Assembly: GCA_910574455.1 (NCBI GenBank)
Contig: CAJSYZ010000009.1
Location: 1,178,001 to 1,242,000, forward strand
Reading direction: 5' to 3'
From: Trichaptum fuscoviolaceum
Lineage: Eukaryota > Basidiomycota > Agaricomycetes > Hymenochaetales > Trichaptaceae
Length of the DNA: 64,000 nt
The translations under genes and the position numbers were made by a program. The notes under the pieces are model-generated. The model was not told the DNA's origin. It did no database searches and saw only the letters and a program-made list of their open reading frames with translations. This document shows, in pieces, positions 45,275 to 58,048 of this stretch. Numbering within the stretch: the stretch's first letter is position 1; each line of letters starts with the position of its first letter.

Positions 45275-46745
45275 TCAGTCTATTCCTTCGCCTTCATTAC
45301 CGTTGTGCCATCTGATCTTTCGGCCCCCAAACACCTCTTTCACCGACTTTTTCATGGATCTATTGACTTTATTGATGGTAATATTCTGTAGTCCTTCTAG
45401 ATCACCTTGCTCACGCAGACGATCATGCGCCTGCTCTATCCAAGACATCCACTGTGAGTCACAGCCCCTCAAGCATAAAGAATGAAGTGCTGGTATCCTG
45501 CCAAATTTATCACTGTAAGGAAGAATGCATGGCGTATCCAAGGTAAGCGTCCGTAGGCTTGGGAGTTTCCCGAACGGGATATAATAAGTAGGTCGACGAC
45601 ATTGAACATCATACCAGTCGAACTTGAAGTAAAACTCCTGCAATGTCGGATATTCATCATGACAAAGCATGAGTCCCAGCCATCCAGTCTCATGCAACCA
45701 ACCTGGACCATTATATCCATCACGGATGATCCAATGCATTTTTCGTATCGCAGGCGTTATGATAGCCTCCCTGAACGGAGCAAGCTGTGGGCAGATACTT
45801 GCCTCAACATCAATGCGAAGCGTTTGTAGGTTTGGAAGAACCACTATTGGAATGTCGTACACCTCTTCGACTCCTAAGCGCTTGAGCGATAAGTCGAAGA
45901 CTTCTAGTAATAGGGTAGACGAGAGAAAGATAGCGAGGTCGCGGAAGGTATCGCCTACCAACGTTATGTTGTGAAGTTCTATCTTGACAGACGATAACAT
46001 AGGAGCCCCGGGCATTGATTGGGGAATGAAGTTCTGAATTCGCAGTCTTTGCAAACTTGGTGCTTGGATAGATCTGAAGTGGTGAAAGAAGCTCTCCGGG
46101 TCGTAGTCTTCTTCATCTTCGTATGAGATGGTGAGGCTTGTCAATCGCGGAAGGTGCAAGCTTGATAAACGTTCGTTAATCTTCGTAGACATTTCTCCTT
46201 GAATAAGCTTAATGGACAAAGTCTTCCAACGTCTCTTGTGAGGAAGGACGTGATCAAGAACTTCGTGTACATCAAGGAAACCATCTGCCGATTCGGATGG
46301 GGAGAGACGCAGGTCCACCTCAAGTCCAACAGCCTTGCTTTGCTTCAAGGATTCGATAACATGACCAATGGTGGGCATCTTGCAGTCGATGGAGCGCCAC
46401 AAGTAAGGGGTACCTAAAGCAATGCGATTGAATCGTCGCGAGACTCTTTCCGTAGAAGTGTTAGCTGCTCCATAAGTAGAGTCCCGATGGATTTGAGATT
46501 TGTAACGTATGCCCTGGCTTCTAGCAGGAGTAATGGATCCTTTGACCAGTGCTCAAGATGTCCTAAGTGTTCTAGACTAAAGATAAAAAGTAATCAAACT
46601 TATTAGCAACAGATAACCAAAGCACACAAAAGTGATGAGCTTGCCTGACAGCCATGTATTCCGGGTCGTCTATACTTGCCAAAGCGGCAAGAAACGTGCC
46701 CGACATCGATGTTAGCGATACTGTGCTTCTCGACGGGAGAGACAT
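45275..46745 (-). pseudogene. F-box/LRR paralogue lacking the F-box
   Basis: Paralogue of the gene at 39.7-41.4 kb. Exon 1 (46745-46645) starts MSLPSRSTVSL, and exon 2 starts at 46576 with LEHLGHLEHWSKDP, matching LEQLDHWSKDP of the other copy at the same intron position. At about 46445 the reading passes from LLMEQLTLLRK directly to VSRRFNRIALGTPYLWRSI in another frame. The roughly 40 residues of the F-box that stand between these blocks in the paralogue are absent. The LRR-like part from about 46402 to 45275 is open and ends GRKIRWHNGNEGEGID. The intron uses a GC donor (46644-46643). Without an F-box it could not bind Skp1 in the normal way. It is a pseudogene or an LRR-only remnant. Confidence 0.7.
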
Positions 46746-47568
46746 GTTGGATAGGAGACAAGAGAAAGGGAGGACAACTCACTCGTATCCTTGCCTTTAT
46801 GACTTTTGTGTGTGCGTGCCTCGCTGGCGATGAAAGAACATGAAAGACTTGCGTGCCATGAAAGAATACAGCGGGACATGCAAAAGGGAAAGAAGCCGGG
46901 CGTACCAACATCACTGACGGGCTTTTGCTAGTACACCATGCCTCACTTGCTGCTTCTCGGCTCTGGCGCTTGGACATAAAGATTTTCATGTAAGAAGTCA
47001 AAGTTGGCTTTCGAAGAGCGCAGGTGTCGGAGTCCGAGTCGCTCAGGCTGAAACGTGACCCGCCAAACGAGTGTGTCACACTGGCATGATCATGCGTGGA
47101 AGCCTGAACGCGCTTCCTGTCACGCGCGACGACAACGACGAGTCGACCGTCGACGACAAGATTTCATATTGCCCATTCATTCTCCTCCCGGTTCTCGTAC
47201 TGAGGTCCTTGTTCTTGGGTGAAATGCATCAATCCGTTGCACGCATTTCCAAGCATTGCAAAGTCTCAATGGCTCTCGCAGTCCCATTCTCTTGCTACAG
47301 TCTTTGCAGGACATTAATTCAACAATCCCGAGATAATGTCCGAGCACATCCTACAATCTGTTCAAGGTGAGCTTCTGAAAAAGCATTGACGTATACATGG
47401 CCGCTGACATGGTGTAATAGCGCAGCCAGCCTTATGTCGGCCTCTGCCAGCCACCCTCCTGCCTTAGAGGCTGACATTCAGAGACATATTTATGCCATGG
47501 TCTTGGACATTCGAATTCACTAGCCTCCACATCCTCATCCTCTCCCATCGTCCTCTTCTATCCTCATC
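46746..47568. other. Intergenic, divergent promoters
   Basis: Lies between the starts of the minus-strand F-box-family gene and the plus-strand amylase-like gene. A pyrimidine-rich tract (about 47520-47568) precedes the amylase ATG. The words GTCGGAGTCCGAGTC and CTCAGGCTGA lie near 47026-47052. No gene. Confidence 0.5.
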
Positions 47569-49560
47569 ATGCGCTCTTTAAACCTTTTCATCCTCAGCGC
47601 CGCTGCGCTCCCCACATTCGCTGCCTTCGCAGAAGACTGGCGTTCCCGCTCCATATATCAGGTGAGCTAACTCCTATATCTTACTTCTTCAATACCCTGA
47701 CCGTCCGCAAAGGTCATGACCGATCGTTTCGCACTTGGGAACGGTACGACCCCTCCCTGCAACCCTTCCGATAAGAAGTATTGCGGAGGCGACTGGCGTG
47801 GCATCATGCATCAGCTCGACTATATCCAAAGCATGGGTTTCGATGCTATCTGGATTTCTCCTGTCTCCGCAACTGTCAATAGCACCAACGATGGTGAGGC
47901 ATACCATGGGTACGTGGGTCAAGCCCTTCACATTCGTGTACCTTACTTATATGCCACACTAGTTATTGGACTGGTGACCTCGACTCCCTCAACTCGAACT
48001 TCGGCGATGACGCAGACCTCAAGGGCCTTGTATCGGAAATACATTCACGAGAGATGTTCCTCATGCTGGACGTCAACGTGAACAATATGGCCTCCAACTC
48101 CACACCCGCCAATGTATCGTACCTCCTTCCGTTCATGAACGAGACAAACTACCACCGTCAGTGTTCTGTCGACGATGCGACAAACCAGTGGGAGCTCGAG
48201 AACTGCTGGATTGGAGACGGAAAGGTTCTTCTCCCCGATCTCAATACGGAGAGCCCCCTCGTCATCAATATGCTGAACAGCTGGGTGAAGAACCTCGCTG
48301 GCGAGTACAACGTTGATGGACTGCGCATTGCCTCCGCAAACAATGTTCGAAAGGACTTTTGGCCAGCTTTCGCAGCGAACGCGAGTGTATTCACTATCGG
48401 AGAGGTCATCAGCAACGACACTTCTTACAGTGCTAACTATACCAGTAAGTGAAACATCCCTCCGTTCGGATGCGAAGCTCACATTCGATACCAGATGTAC
48501 TCGATAGTGTCCTTGACTACCCCACATACTATCAGGCGAAGCAAGCATTGTAAGTAGCACGGCTGCCCTATGTAGTAGGATCGGGCTGACACTCCCCTAG
48601 TTCTAGCACGAAAGGGAACCTCACATCTCTTGCTACTGCTGCTAAGGCTGCTCAAGCGGCGTACAAGTCTGGTGCTTTCAGCTCAGGTTCCTTCGTCGAG
48701 AATCACAATGAGCCCCGCTTCCAGTCCCTCACTGACGATCAATCGGTTGGTTTATTATTTATGTGTCTTCTTGACGCCGATTCTGATGATATAATGCCTC
48801 AGCTCGTGAAAAACGCTTTAGCATGGACCTTCGTCACAGACGCCATGCCCATTGTCTACTACGGGCAAGAGCAAGGTCTGAGTGGTGCAAACATTCCAGA
48901 CAACCGTCAAGCGTCAGTCTCATTTCCTTGATTAACTTCACTAAATATATATACTCAAACCTATAATCGTCAGTCTCTGGCCAACGGGATTTAACCCGAA
49001 CAAGCCTCTGGTCTCCTACATCGCTTCTCTCAATGCTGGACGCCGGGCGGCAGCCATTCCTCCTTCCGCGTTCCATACTACGCCGGTACGTTCTCCTGTC
49101 CCTCGTCTTGCTTTGTGTTTATCAAAGCCAAACCACGTAGATGAAAGTCCTTTCCGCATCGATGGATAGTCTTGCAATCTCAAAGCCTCCGATGCTCGCT
49201 CTCCTCTCGAATGGTGGAAATAGCTCCGCTCCGTCGTGGAACGTGACCGGAACAGGCTACGACGCTGGTACTACACTGATTGATGTCCTTACATGCAACA
49301 AATTCAGTACGGACGGCAACGGAAATCTCGCAGCACATTCGAAGGATGGTCTCCCTCTTGTAAGTTCTCCTTGCATTATATTTAATAACTGTAGACTGAC
49401 GCGTTATCAGGTCCTCCTACCGGAATCATCTATGAACACTTCCAGTCTGTGTGGATACAAGAATACGGTCACCACAAGCGCAGCGCCTCGCAATGCTGGT
49501 CTTTCTTTCTCACTGACTATTTCAGTGGCAGCTATCTTCGCTCTTATCACTATCCTTTAG
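47569..49560 (+). CDS. GPI-type GH13 alpha-amylase homologue with altered catalytic residues
   Basis: Nine exons (47569-47661, 47713-47909, 47963-48444, 48495-48549, 48601-48745, 48803-48912, 48974-49085, 49141-49359, 49411-49560) give 520 residues in frame. The signal peptide is MRSLNLFILSAAALPTFAAFA. GH13 (beta/alpha)8-barrel landmarks are clear: IYQVMTDRFA, YHGYWTGDL, then DVNVNNMA (region I), VDGLRIASANNV (region II), FTIGEVI (region III) and FVENHNEPRF (region IV), plus YYGQEQG. The usual nucleophile Asp of GLRID is Ala220 and the region IV Asp of NHD is Asn312; only the acid Glu244 is kept. Region I has Asn for His. The C-terminus (Ser/Thr/Ala-rich, then a hydrophobic LTISVAAIFALITIL end) fits GPI anchoring. 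It is probably a cell-wall pseudoenzyme or binding protein rather than an amylase. Confidence 0.88.
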
Positions 49561-50181
49561 CGTATAACACTAGCATGCATGTACTTTTATATGTGTTTTA
49601 TCCTCCTAGAGTGTGTTACCTTGAACTGGAATTGTTACTGGAATATGCAGCCAAGCTGCTTTTGGGAGAAGCCAAAGCAAAGATTTGAGAAGAAATCACT
49701 CGGGGAGCCGCTTACTCCTCCCCCCCCCCTCCTCTTGTCTTTTGCGCAAACATAAGTTGCTATTCTATTTTAGATATTTATGATATGATAGCCTCCCAAA
49801 CAATTCGACATCCGATATTTCGGATTCATGTGCAAAGCCACTTTCACAGTCGCCACCACCAGACATGTTAGAACCAGGAGATGGGACCTATCGATCTGGG
49901 CGGATGTGATCATGACTTGCATGTTTGACGCGAGAGAACGACAGATGTGCCGCGTTGGCCAACTGCATGATTTGCAGGACGGAAACAGAATGAAAAGAAC
50001 AAATGAAGCAACCACGAAAGCGATGTATAATCTGAGTGGTCCTATAATACATACATGGGACGCAAGCACGAAACAGACGATGTTGTAGGATGGAATGCTG
50101 TAAGCTTTGCTCGAGCTGAAAGTCCATGAATTGGCGTGTCTCGTAATTTATAATAGTACACAGAAAACATTCGCTCTTCCT
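49561..50181. other. Convergent 3' region, no gene seen
   Basis: Lies between the stops of the amylase-like and TFIIIC genes. Contains a C10 run at 49720-49729. Short frames here have no motifs. Confidence 0.5.
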
Positions 50182-53100
50182 TCATATAGAGAGCCATCGG
50201 TTGTAAAGTTCTTTCGAAAGAGATGTAGCACCTGTCTGAACATAAATAAGAGATAAATTATACGCCGCTTCCCTAGCAATGCCATAGTCCTGTTCCTCCG
50301 TCAGTACATATCCCAGCATTTCAGTCAACATTGCGAACCTCATAGTCCGCGCTTTCCTTTTGTCGTTTATCTATGATCTCCAATACTTTCTCGTAATGCT
50401 TTGCTGCATGCGATAGAAGGCCTAACACGCAAAATAGACATGAGTACAAAATACTTCACACTGTGTCGAACACAAACCAAGATGATGGAAGGCACGACCA
50501 TAATTGTACTCAACCTCATCGACAAAAGGTGACGATTGTTCTGCGCCTCTGAGGGAACGATATTGAGATAAGAAGCCAAAAGCCTGAAGGAGGATCAGTC
50601 ACTCCTCTCAGATTACAGCGTTAGTAGATCTTACTTGAGAAACCAGATAGTTCCTGTTATCTGCCTGACGTTGCATGGCGCGGCCCATTGATGCTATCGA
50701 CAAGCTGAGGCAAACCATTGGATCAACCTTACAGTCTTCATAAGCCTGAAGCAAGTAAACTAAATGATCACTTCCTTGTCAGATTACGGCCGCAATTTGA
50801 ACGCGCTAACTCACATAGTGAGCTTTGAAAGCTCCTCGCAGTGGCGCAGGATTGTCCGTATATCGTATACAGTGCCGCGTTTTTTCTAGTGGGCCTAGGA
50901 AACTCGCCAGCCTTCTCATTAGCGGGGACATAGTCAATGTCTTCATCTGCAACTCCCTCTCTATCGGGATCTTCGTTAGCTTCCACGGCTTTATCCGTTG
51001 AAATCATGTAACGACGTCTCTTGCTATACCAGATCGCTGTACCCTTCTTTGCGGCTTCAGTAATTCGAAGTTCTCGGACTATGTGTTTTTGCAACGTTCC
51101 CTGGATAAATAAATCTGTCTGAGGCAGACCACTAGCACAAGCAGCGAGGAATAGGCGGTACGGATCATTGTTGAATTGACGGACTATCATTAGCTTCCGG
51201 CATTGATCAAGGATAAGGTCGTATCGACGTTGTTTCAAAGCACATGCTGACAATAATGAGTTATCAAGTTGATAATGATCGTTCGGCAATTGAGTCCGTG
51301 ACCTACTGATGATTGCTAAGCGCAGAGTATGCTGCACTTCCCCAGATCGAAACGGTGCAGCATAAAGTACATGTCGAATTACTTCGTCTGCTAGCTCAAA
51401 CTGGTCCCGCTGCGTCAACAAGAAGGCGTACTAAAGGTAGATCTGTATGTCAGACCAAGTGAAATAAGCGCAAAAAGATAAGCACAAACCTGCATGATTA
51501 CAGCTAGCCAGTCATTGAAGTGTATGCTTCTGAAGTAATTGGGGTCAATCTTTCCTTCAGATTTGTCTTTCCGTGCCCGACTCTCGTACTCTTAAATAAC
51601 GTGAGCCAAACGTCAGATTATCGGAATGGACTACTTACCCAACTCCAACTCAAGACGGGATGCCATACTATCTTCTTCGTCTGCTTGAGATTTCTTTGCT
51701 TTCCGAGAACTGCGTGTCATTGGCACAGTCTAGGAACACATAAGAGGTCATTACGCTAGTTAGCATATCCAAGTGATCACTTACATTCTTTCCGACAGCC
51801 ACGAAAAGTTTCCTCGTTTCCCGGAACATCTCCACCAACATTTCCGCTAACATCACCCACTCGTTCTCAGCTTCCATCTCTTGCCTTAACATCGGTTCCC
51901 AAAGCTCCTGTAAGCGAGCATACCATCCACTTGCTTCCGCCTCTCTCCGGTGTTCGAGCTCCTCAAGTTCCTGCTTGGAGAGCGCATGATGCCTTCCAGT
52001 GGCCGGCTGTTTTCCTTTCCCCGTTTGTCGTTCATTAAAAAGCGAGGGAGCAGAGGTACCCTCGTCCTCCTGATGTAGGTTATCCTCCGAAATAGGCGGT
52101 CGCCTTGAACGGTCGTCGATGACTATAAATTACACTTAAAATGCTCGCTTGTCAGCTGCAACAGATAAATCCAGGCTCACCTTGATAGACGAGTACCAAG
52201 GCCTTCCGAAGCTGGCCATTTATCTCATAGATTTCTGCAAGTTTCATCTTCGCATCATTACTTGTCGGGTCTGTGGCGATGACTGGCATCGCATAAGAAA
52301 TTTACCTCGATAAGGCATAAAACAGGACACTCACTGCGCTCGTAAACCTCCGATGCGCCTCGCAGGTCTCCCAGGAAGCGGCGGCAAGCAGCCGCTTGCA
52401 TTAAGACGTGCATACTAGTGGTCTGCGTAAACATGAGACATCAATCAATAAGCACAAAAAGGTAACATGCAAGAAACGCACGCTTTCGTCGGCCCCTAGA
52501 AGCTCATAGATCGGGCGAGCTTCACTATACATCCTCACGTCGAAATACGCATCTGCAATCTCGGCGAATAACTCTGAGAAAAGTACGACATCATTGCTCA
52601 GTATGATGTTCGCATGAATCTAACCATGAAAAGCCAGATCTTTAAGCAGAGTTCAAGAGCTGTTAGCGAATCTCTTACCCGTCCCTCATCAACGTCCCCG
52701 ATCTTCAGCCGGGCTACTGCTAGTCGATGTCGTGCGTTTATATCCAAAGGGAAATGACCGGGCCTAAGTCCAGTGGAATCCCCCACCTCGCACTCAGATT
52801 CTGCACGATTGGACCCAGGTAGATCGTATTCACGATCATCAGAGCATGAGTCCCAGTACTTCTGCTTGGATCGGCCCTGGAGCCAACGGCATCCCGATCG
52901 AATGGTCTTTATAGTCTTCTCAAACGCGCCCATCGAGTTATAAAGGTCTGCGAGCACCAGTATTTCCATGAGAGTAAAGTTATCGGCCCTCGGTTGCACT
53001 TCGGATACTGTGAGTACAGGATCTATGACAACCGAGTTCTCGTTTTGACCAGATGGGGACAACGAAGTATAATGGTCGAATGCCTCCTGGTACAATTTTG

Positions 53101-54184
53101 CGCAAACTTCGAGATCCTCCTGTTCCACAAGAATGTGCCGTAGTTCTGTTAGAATAATAATGTTGTGGGGGAACCGCTTCAGCAAAGCAGTGTATGAATT
53201 TCGTGCCACTTTCAGTTCTTTCATATCTTTGGCCAGCGTCGCCCTGTCCCATAGCGCGTCCACGTTCTCTGGATCAAGTCTTGCTGCCTTTCCAAGACAA
53301 TACAAGGCCTGCCGTCTGAGTCCGAGGTCCCTATCAAAAGAAGTACATTTGAATTATGCTGGCTGGTGTAAGGTATCAGAGCTTACTTGGATTGCCTTCC
53401 CAGATCATACCACACGTCCGCATCATGCTGAAGGTGAGCGCCTATGATTTCAAGCTGTAAAGCTTTATGTGGCTTATTCATAGATTTGAAGCACAATGAG
53501 AGCGTGGTCCAGGCCGAAAGTGCGCGAGGTTCGATACGAATAGCCTCTAGCACTAGGCGAATGGCTTCATCATAATCGCCATTTACGAATGCATCATTCC
53601 CGTCTCCGAGTAGAACACGAACCTGATAGGACAGTTTTGGCCCACTTCTACGGGCTCTCCTCTATTATGCCAATCATTAAGAGAAAAGAGAGAATAAAAC
53701 TTGGGAATAGAAAGCTTACAGTCCCTTTGCCTTTGCTCTTCCCGATACCCGACGCAGCTCGAAGGTCATTACGAAATTGTTCTTCTTCGTTCTCTGGAAG
53801 TGATGCGTCCCAGATCCTACTGAGCATCGTTCCGGACGATAGGTCACCCTTTTCACGGATCTCTCCCACCAGCCGACTAAGAGAATTTTGGTAAGATGAC
53901 CACGGTAACAGTACTTGGGCTTCCACGGACGTACTCGAATTCTCCCTCAATCTGTGTTTGAATTGTTTCACCTCCGCTCACCTCTATATCAGCTTCCTCG
54001 TATCCTTCACCGTCTACTGATTCACCCTCGTCTGATAGCAGTGACTCATAAGACGAATCAGATGGTGAGTCCCCGGAAGCATCGGAGTCAAATCCATCTA
54101 TGGTGGTGGCATGTCATGTAAAAATTGAAAAACCAGGCATTGCTTCAATTTTGTTAGCTCACCGCTCAAGCTGTCGTTTATCAT
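50182..54184 (-). CDS. RNA polymerase III factor TFIIIC TPR subunit (Tfc4/Sfc4/TFIIIC102 family)
   Basis: A many-exon gene. The N-terminal region is acidic (DGFDSDASGDSPSD, near 54095-54050). The TPR arrays follow: LGKAARLDPENVDALWDRA near 53290, LAVARLKIGDVDEG, ACRRFLGDLRGASEVYERV near 52390 and LAEIYEINGQLRKAL. A linker with KKSQADEEDSM comes next, then a second TPR block (FRSIHFNDWLAVIMQYAFLL near 51520). The end carries the family signature FNYGRAFHHLG-type sequence (here YNYGRAFHHLG), LLSHAAKHYEKVLEI and REAAYNLSLIYVQTGATSLS. A 49-nt intron (GTTCGC to GAACAG, about 50312-50264) removes an apparent stop. The protein is the scaffold of TFIIIC that contacts TFIIIB at tRNA genes. The start ATG at 54184 could be preceded by another small exon. 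Confidence 0.85.
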
Positions 54185-55861
54185 TATGAAATCAGAAAGG
54201 TATGCACGGGCTGTTTCCAAGCTAAGATGAAGTGACTAGAGGGGCACACGTAAGTTTAAACGTTGAAGAGCGAACGAGTTAGCATGATGTCAATTTGGTC
54301 TCGGCGTTAATGATCATAGCACGTGTCATAAATAACAATAAACAACGCGTCAATTAACTCCGTCGGCGACTCTTTGTTTCCCACATGCGGTCTACCAGGC
54401 TCCGGAATATCGAACAGCCAGACAGTTCGACACACAAGAAGTTGAAGATATCATATGTAGACGCTCCTCGCGAAGAGTGATGGTTGGAGATTTCTGACTT
54501 TCTAGTTATGAATAATGAAAAAATACATTCATGATCATCGCAATTCATCAAGAAGCACTACAATCATCTGTGAGTTCATCCTCCGATTCCTTCTCAAATT
54601 GAAGGTAGCTACACGGTCTGCGCTGAGAGTGATGTAGATATACCTGCGTCCGGATCATGCACTCCAAGGATCAGTAACTCGTGTAACCCCGAATACGATG
54701 TATATCTCCTTTACGACCGAAACACCGGGGATATTTGATCCGCCGGGTTTTTGGAGAATCATTATCCTTAAAAGTCTGTACTTCAATTCTTCATTCGAAG
54801 CAAAGTACGCTTCGATATTACTCATAGGGAGACGTGTATCGCACATTGTCGATAGGAGGTGAGCGGTGAACCGTCACCCGCATCAACTCACGCTGACACG
54901 GTTATATGGAAGTGATCGCCCCTTTCATAAGCATCAAGTCCGCGGCGTCTATCGCATTTGTGCGTTATACCGGCACTACTGCACATGACAGACATCTCCC
55001 GCGAAAGTTCTAAAGGCTAACAAACAGAACATCTTTGGGTCAGATCACACAAGGATATCAGTGACATCCGCATCTTGCTTCTGTTGCTTCCTTTTGACGA
55101 TAATGGCGCCCACGGGTTGTTGTTTTGTTTCATATAGTCCTTCTAACGATTGGCTCCCTTCTCGACGTGTTCCTATCCGCGGTTCGCGAAGTATATAATG
55201 CATCTTTAGCCTCGGCCTAGTAACTCTCATCAGCCGCAACTGATGTGCCCATTTAGCCACTAGCAACACTCTCCCTCACTGGCCAGCCATGTGGAGCGTT
55301 CAATTCATCAGTAGCGGGAGAGCATGCGTTGTCTTTCTTCAGCGCCAATTGGTGAATGCAGAAGTAACGCATTCGATCATCTGATTCAAGATGGCAAAGA
55401 TCGTCAATGATCGACTCCAACTTGGGTTGATGGCGCCAACTTCCGGACCTATGATTGCATACTCGCAGAGTTCTCTAAGATGTTTGATGCCTATTCAAAA
55501 AGGGTTGAAACGTTTGCGTAGTACATCAATGAACCTCGGTAACAAGATGTGTCTTCGGAGACAGCCAGCGGATCAAGGCATTTCAAGCACTTCTGTCGCC
55601 TTGCAGTCATCATCATAGAGCATCGATCAGAGCAATTCAAGACTGGCAGTTTTCCAACCCTCACCACAAATGTGGCATGTCAGCGCATCCGTGGACTCAG
55701 TTCCAATCGCACCGCAGTTGAGCTCGCCGGTTAGTTTACATACCTAAAAGTTTGATGTTATTCACAAATGCTCATTGCAAAGTGCCAGTGCACCAGCGCC
55801 TCGTAATTCATTATCACACGAGTAAAGAATCTACCTTTGATCTTCTGTTGCAAATATTATA
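54185..55861. other. Intergenic, no supported gene
   Basis: A minus-strand frame at 54846-54655 and plus-strand frames at 55391-55734 are short, without motifs or clear splice partners. They could be remnants. No tRNA or rRNA was seen. Confidence 0.35.
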
Positions 55862-58048
55862 TCATGATACGGCGAACTTTGACTTTGCTCTGATCTTTGC
55901 TCCATATTTGTAGAAGATGAAACTGTTGAGTAAAAGCAAGTAAGTCAATATGCACGGGTTACCGCGCATTCGCTAGGACAAACTCACGGAAGAGGGGCCA
56001 TCAGAGTACATAAGCCTGCAAGCAGTGCTGTTGCACCAACTGTTCCCAGTCGGCCGTACATCTGTGTTGCAAACAGAGGGAAGCCAGCGGCGAACGCGCT
56101 TCTCAGCGCACTATTACTGGCCATCGCCGAGGCCGCTATCGGGCGATACGCCGTCACGAGGTAGGTGAATGTGCCCGTGAATACATACGCAATACCCATC
56201 CCAAAAGGGACCGAGCCCAAAATTGGGACGATCCAGTGCACGTGCGGGTACGTCGTGAAGGCAATCCAGAACAGACTGACCGAAACCAGTACGCCGCCCG
56301 GCATGCCAATCACTAGTCGCTCCTCCGGGGGTGGGCGCCCTCCGAATTCAGCGGAACGTCGTCGATATATACTATGTAACAACGAAGTTCCATCAGTACC
56401 TAGTAGGGACGAACAAATCTGCTCATTAAGCCGCTCACGCGTTGAAGTAAGGCTGTGATAGGAGCGCGAGGACCATGCCCAGGCCGATACCAAGGAAGGA
56501 CAGGCCTGTCATCTGCTGATTGAAGCCATGGCCTTGTTGGAATATTATGGGAAAGGCCTGGAAAGCAAGATAAAGGATTCCAAGAATAAGGGCATTCCTT
56601 TTTCTACCTTTCAGTAATTCCGAGTTTTCGCACAAAGGAGTCGAAATTTCTTACGTACCATAGGTCAAGCAGAAGGGCCATCCTGTCAAACAGAAGTAAC
56701 TCTTATAACTTTAATCGTCAGTTCTCTTAAAATGTGAAGAAGTGAGAATTCCACTTACGGAATGGCTTATAACAGCTGACAATAATCGCGCCCACCAACC
56801 CTCGGTTCTGAATCTCTAAGGGAGCGTATACATTGGCATTCGGATCATGCTTTCGAATCCTAAAGGAATGATGCATCAGAACGACAGTGACACACAAAAA
56901 GATGTGCTAAAGGGTACCTTCGAGCTTTGTGTTTGAGAATAGCTGGGTCATATGTTTCTGGGACAAACTGGGTTGCTGACTCAGTTTCACATTTATAGAT
57001 GGGATCTGCCAGGGGATCGAGACTAACCGAAAATAATGCCAATAGTTCTACGAACGCCCAAATAAGCTGTACTCGATATGTCCATCTCCAGTTCAAGTTC
57101 TAGTAAGAGGGTTGGACACTTCAGTCCGCTAGCGCAGGAACCATGCCAAGGAACACACCTGATTAATGAAGCTTCCGGAAGTTCAGTCACACTGTCTGAT
57201 AGAAAACGAGTCTACTACATACCCTGAGATCAGAGGCCCAAGGACTGGTCCAATAAACGGGGAGAGTGTGTACACGGCCATTGGACTGCAAGGTGAATCA
57301 GACTGAATGTTAAATTAAGGGTCCTCATCGGACTCACTTCGCCACCTTCTCGTTTGTAAACAAATCACTAACGCTTCCGCCTGCCACACTCAAAAATGCC
57401 GCACCAGCGAAGCCGCTCAGGAAGCGAAAGACAAGGAATACCGCTATCATCGCAGTTGAGATATGAATCTCAGTATCAAAAGGCGGAATCCGCTCACCAA
57501 TATTCGGCGCAAAGGCGACCGGCCAGGAAAATATCCAGAAGATGATGTAGGAAACACGATATACAGGGTTTCGTCCATAGAACTCCGACAAAGGCCCAAG
57601 CAGGAGAGGCCCACATCCGAGGCCTTCTACGAATAAGCTTATACCCAAGATCACAACCTCCTTTGAAACATGGAAATCCCGTGCTTCGCCTGCCTCCGCC
57701 GCCGCCGCCTACATGATATAAGCATCGGCCCATGTTGCACACTGTCCATGAAAAAAACTCACTCACTATTGATGATGTGCACGTTACGCACAGGGCAGCA
57801 GAAGAGATTGTTAGCACAGCCAACCACTTGCGGGCCAAAGGTAACTGTTTAGGATCATCTTCTGGCTCCAATGTGACCATAGTTCTCTCTGGCTTTCCTG
57901 CCCCTATAACCCCATTTGAACCTAAACCTTCCTCCTTCGATTTATCTAGATCAAAATCTCCACCATTTTCAAGCTTCCCAAAGTCTCGTTTCTGTGTATC
58001 GTTGATCGTCGCGTCGTCGCTGTCTTGAAGTGGTCGTTCCGTCGACAT
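55862..58048 (-). CDS. Major facilitator superfamily (DHA1-type) transporter
   Basis: A multi-exon gene starting at the ATG at 58048 (MSTERPLQDSDD). The N-terminal about 75 residues are polar and cytoplasmic. The first membrane segment is KWLAVLTISSAALCVTCTSS. The first intron ends near 57708 and the frame resumes AAAAEAGEARDFHVSKEVVILGISLFVEGLG. MFS landmarks follow: GPLSEFYGRNPVY (loop 2-3 motif), FLSGFAGAAFLSVAGGSVSDLF, and PMAVYTLSPFIGPVLGPLISGF (motif C of drug:H+ antiporters), with NLNWRWTYRVQL after it. The C-terminal half has GIGLGMVLALLSQPYF and SNSALRSAFAAGFPLFATQMY. The last exon reads FIFYKYGAKIRAKSKFAVS. Motif C suggests proton-coupled export of drugs, polyamines or metabolites; the substrate is not determinable. 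No break was seen. Confidence 0.82.

Noticed and set aside
54655..54846. 63-codon minus-strand frame
   Set aside because: Too short, no domain, no clear continuation.
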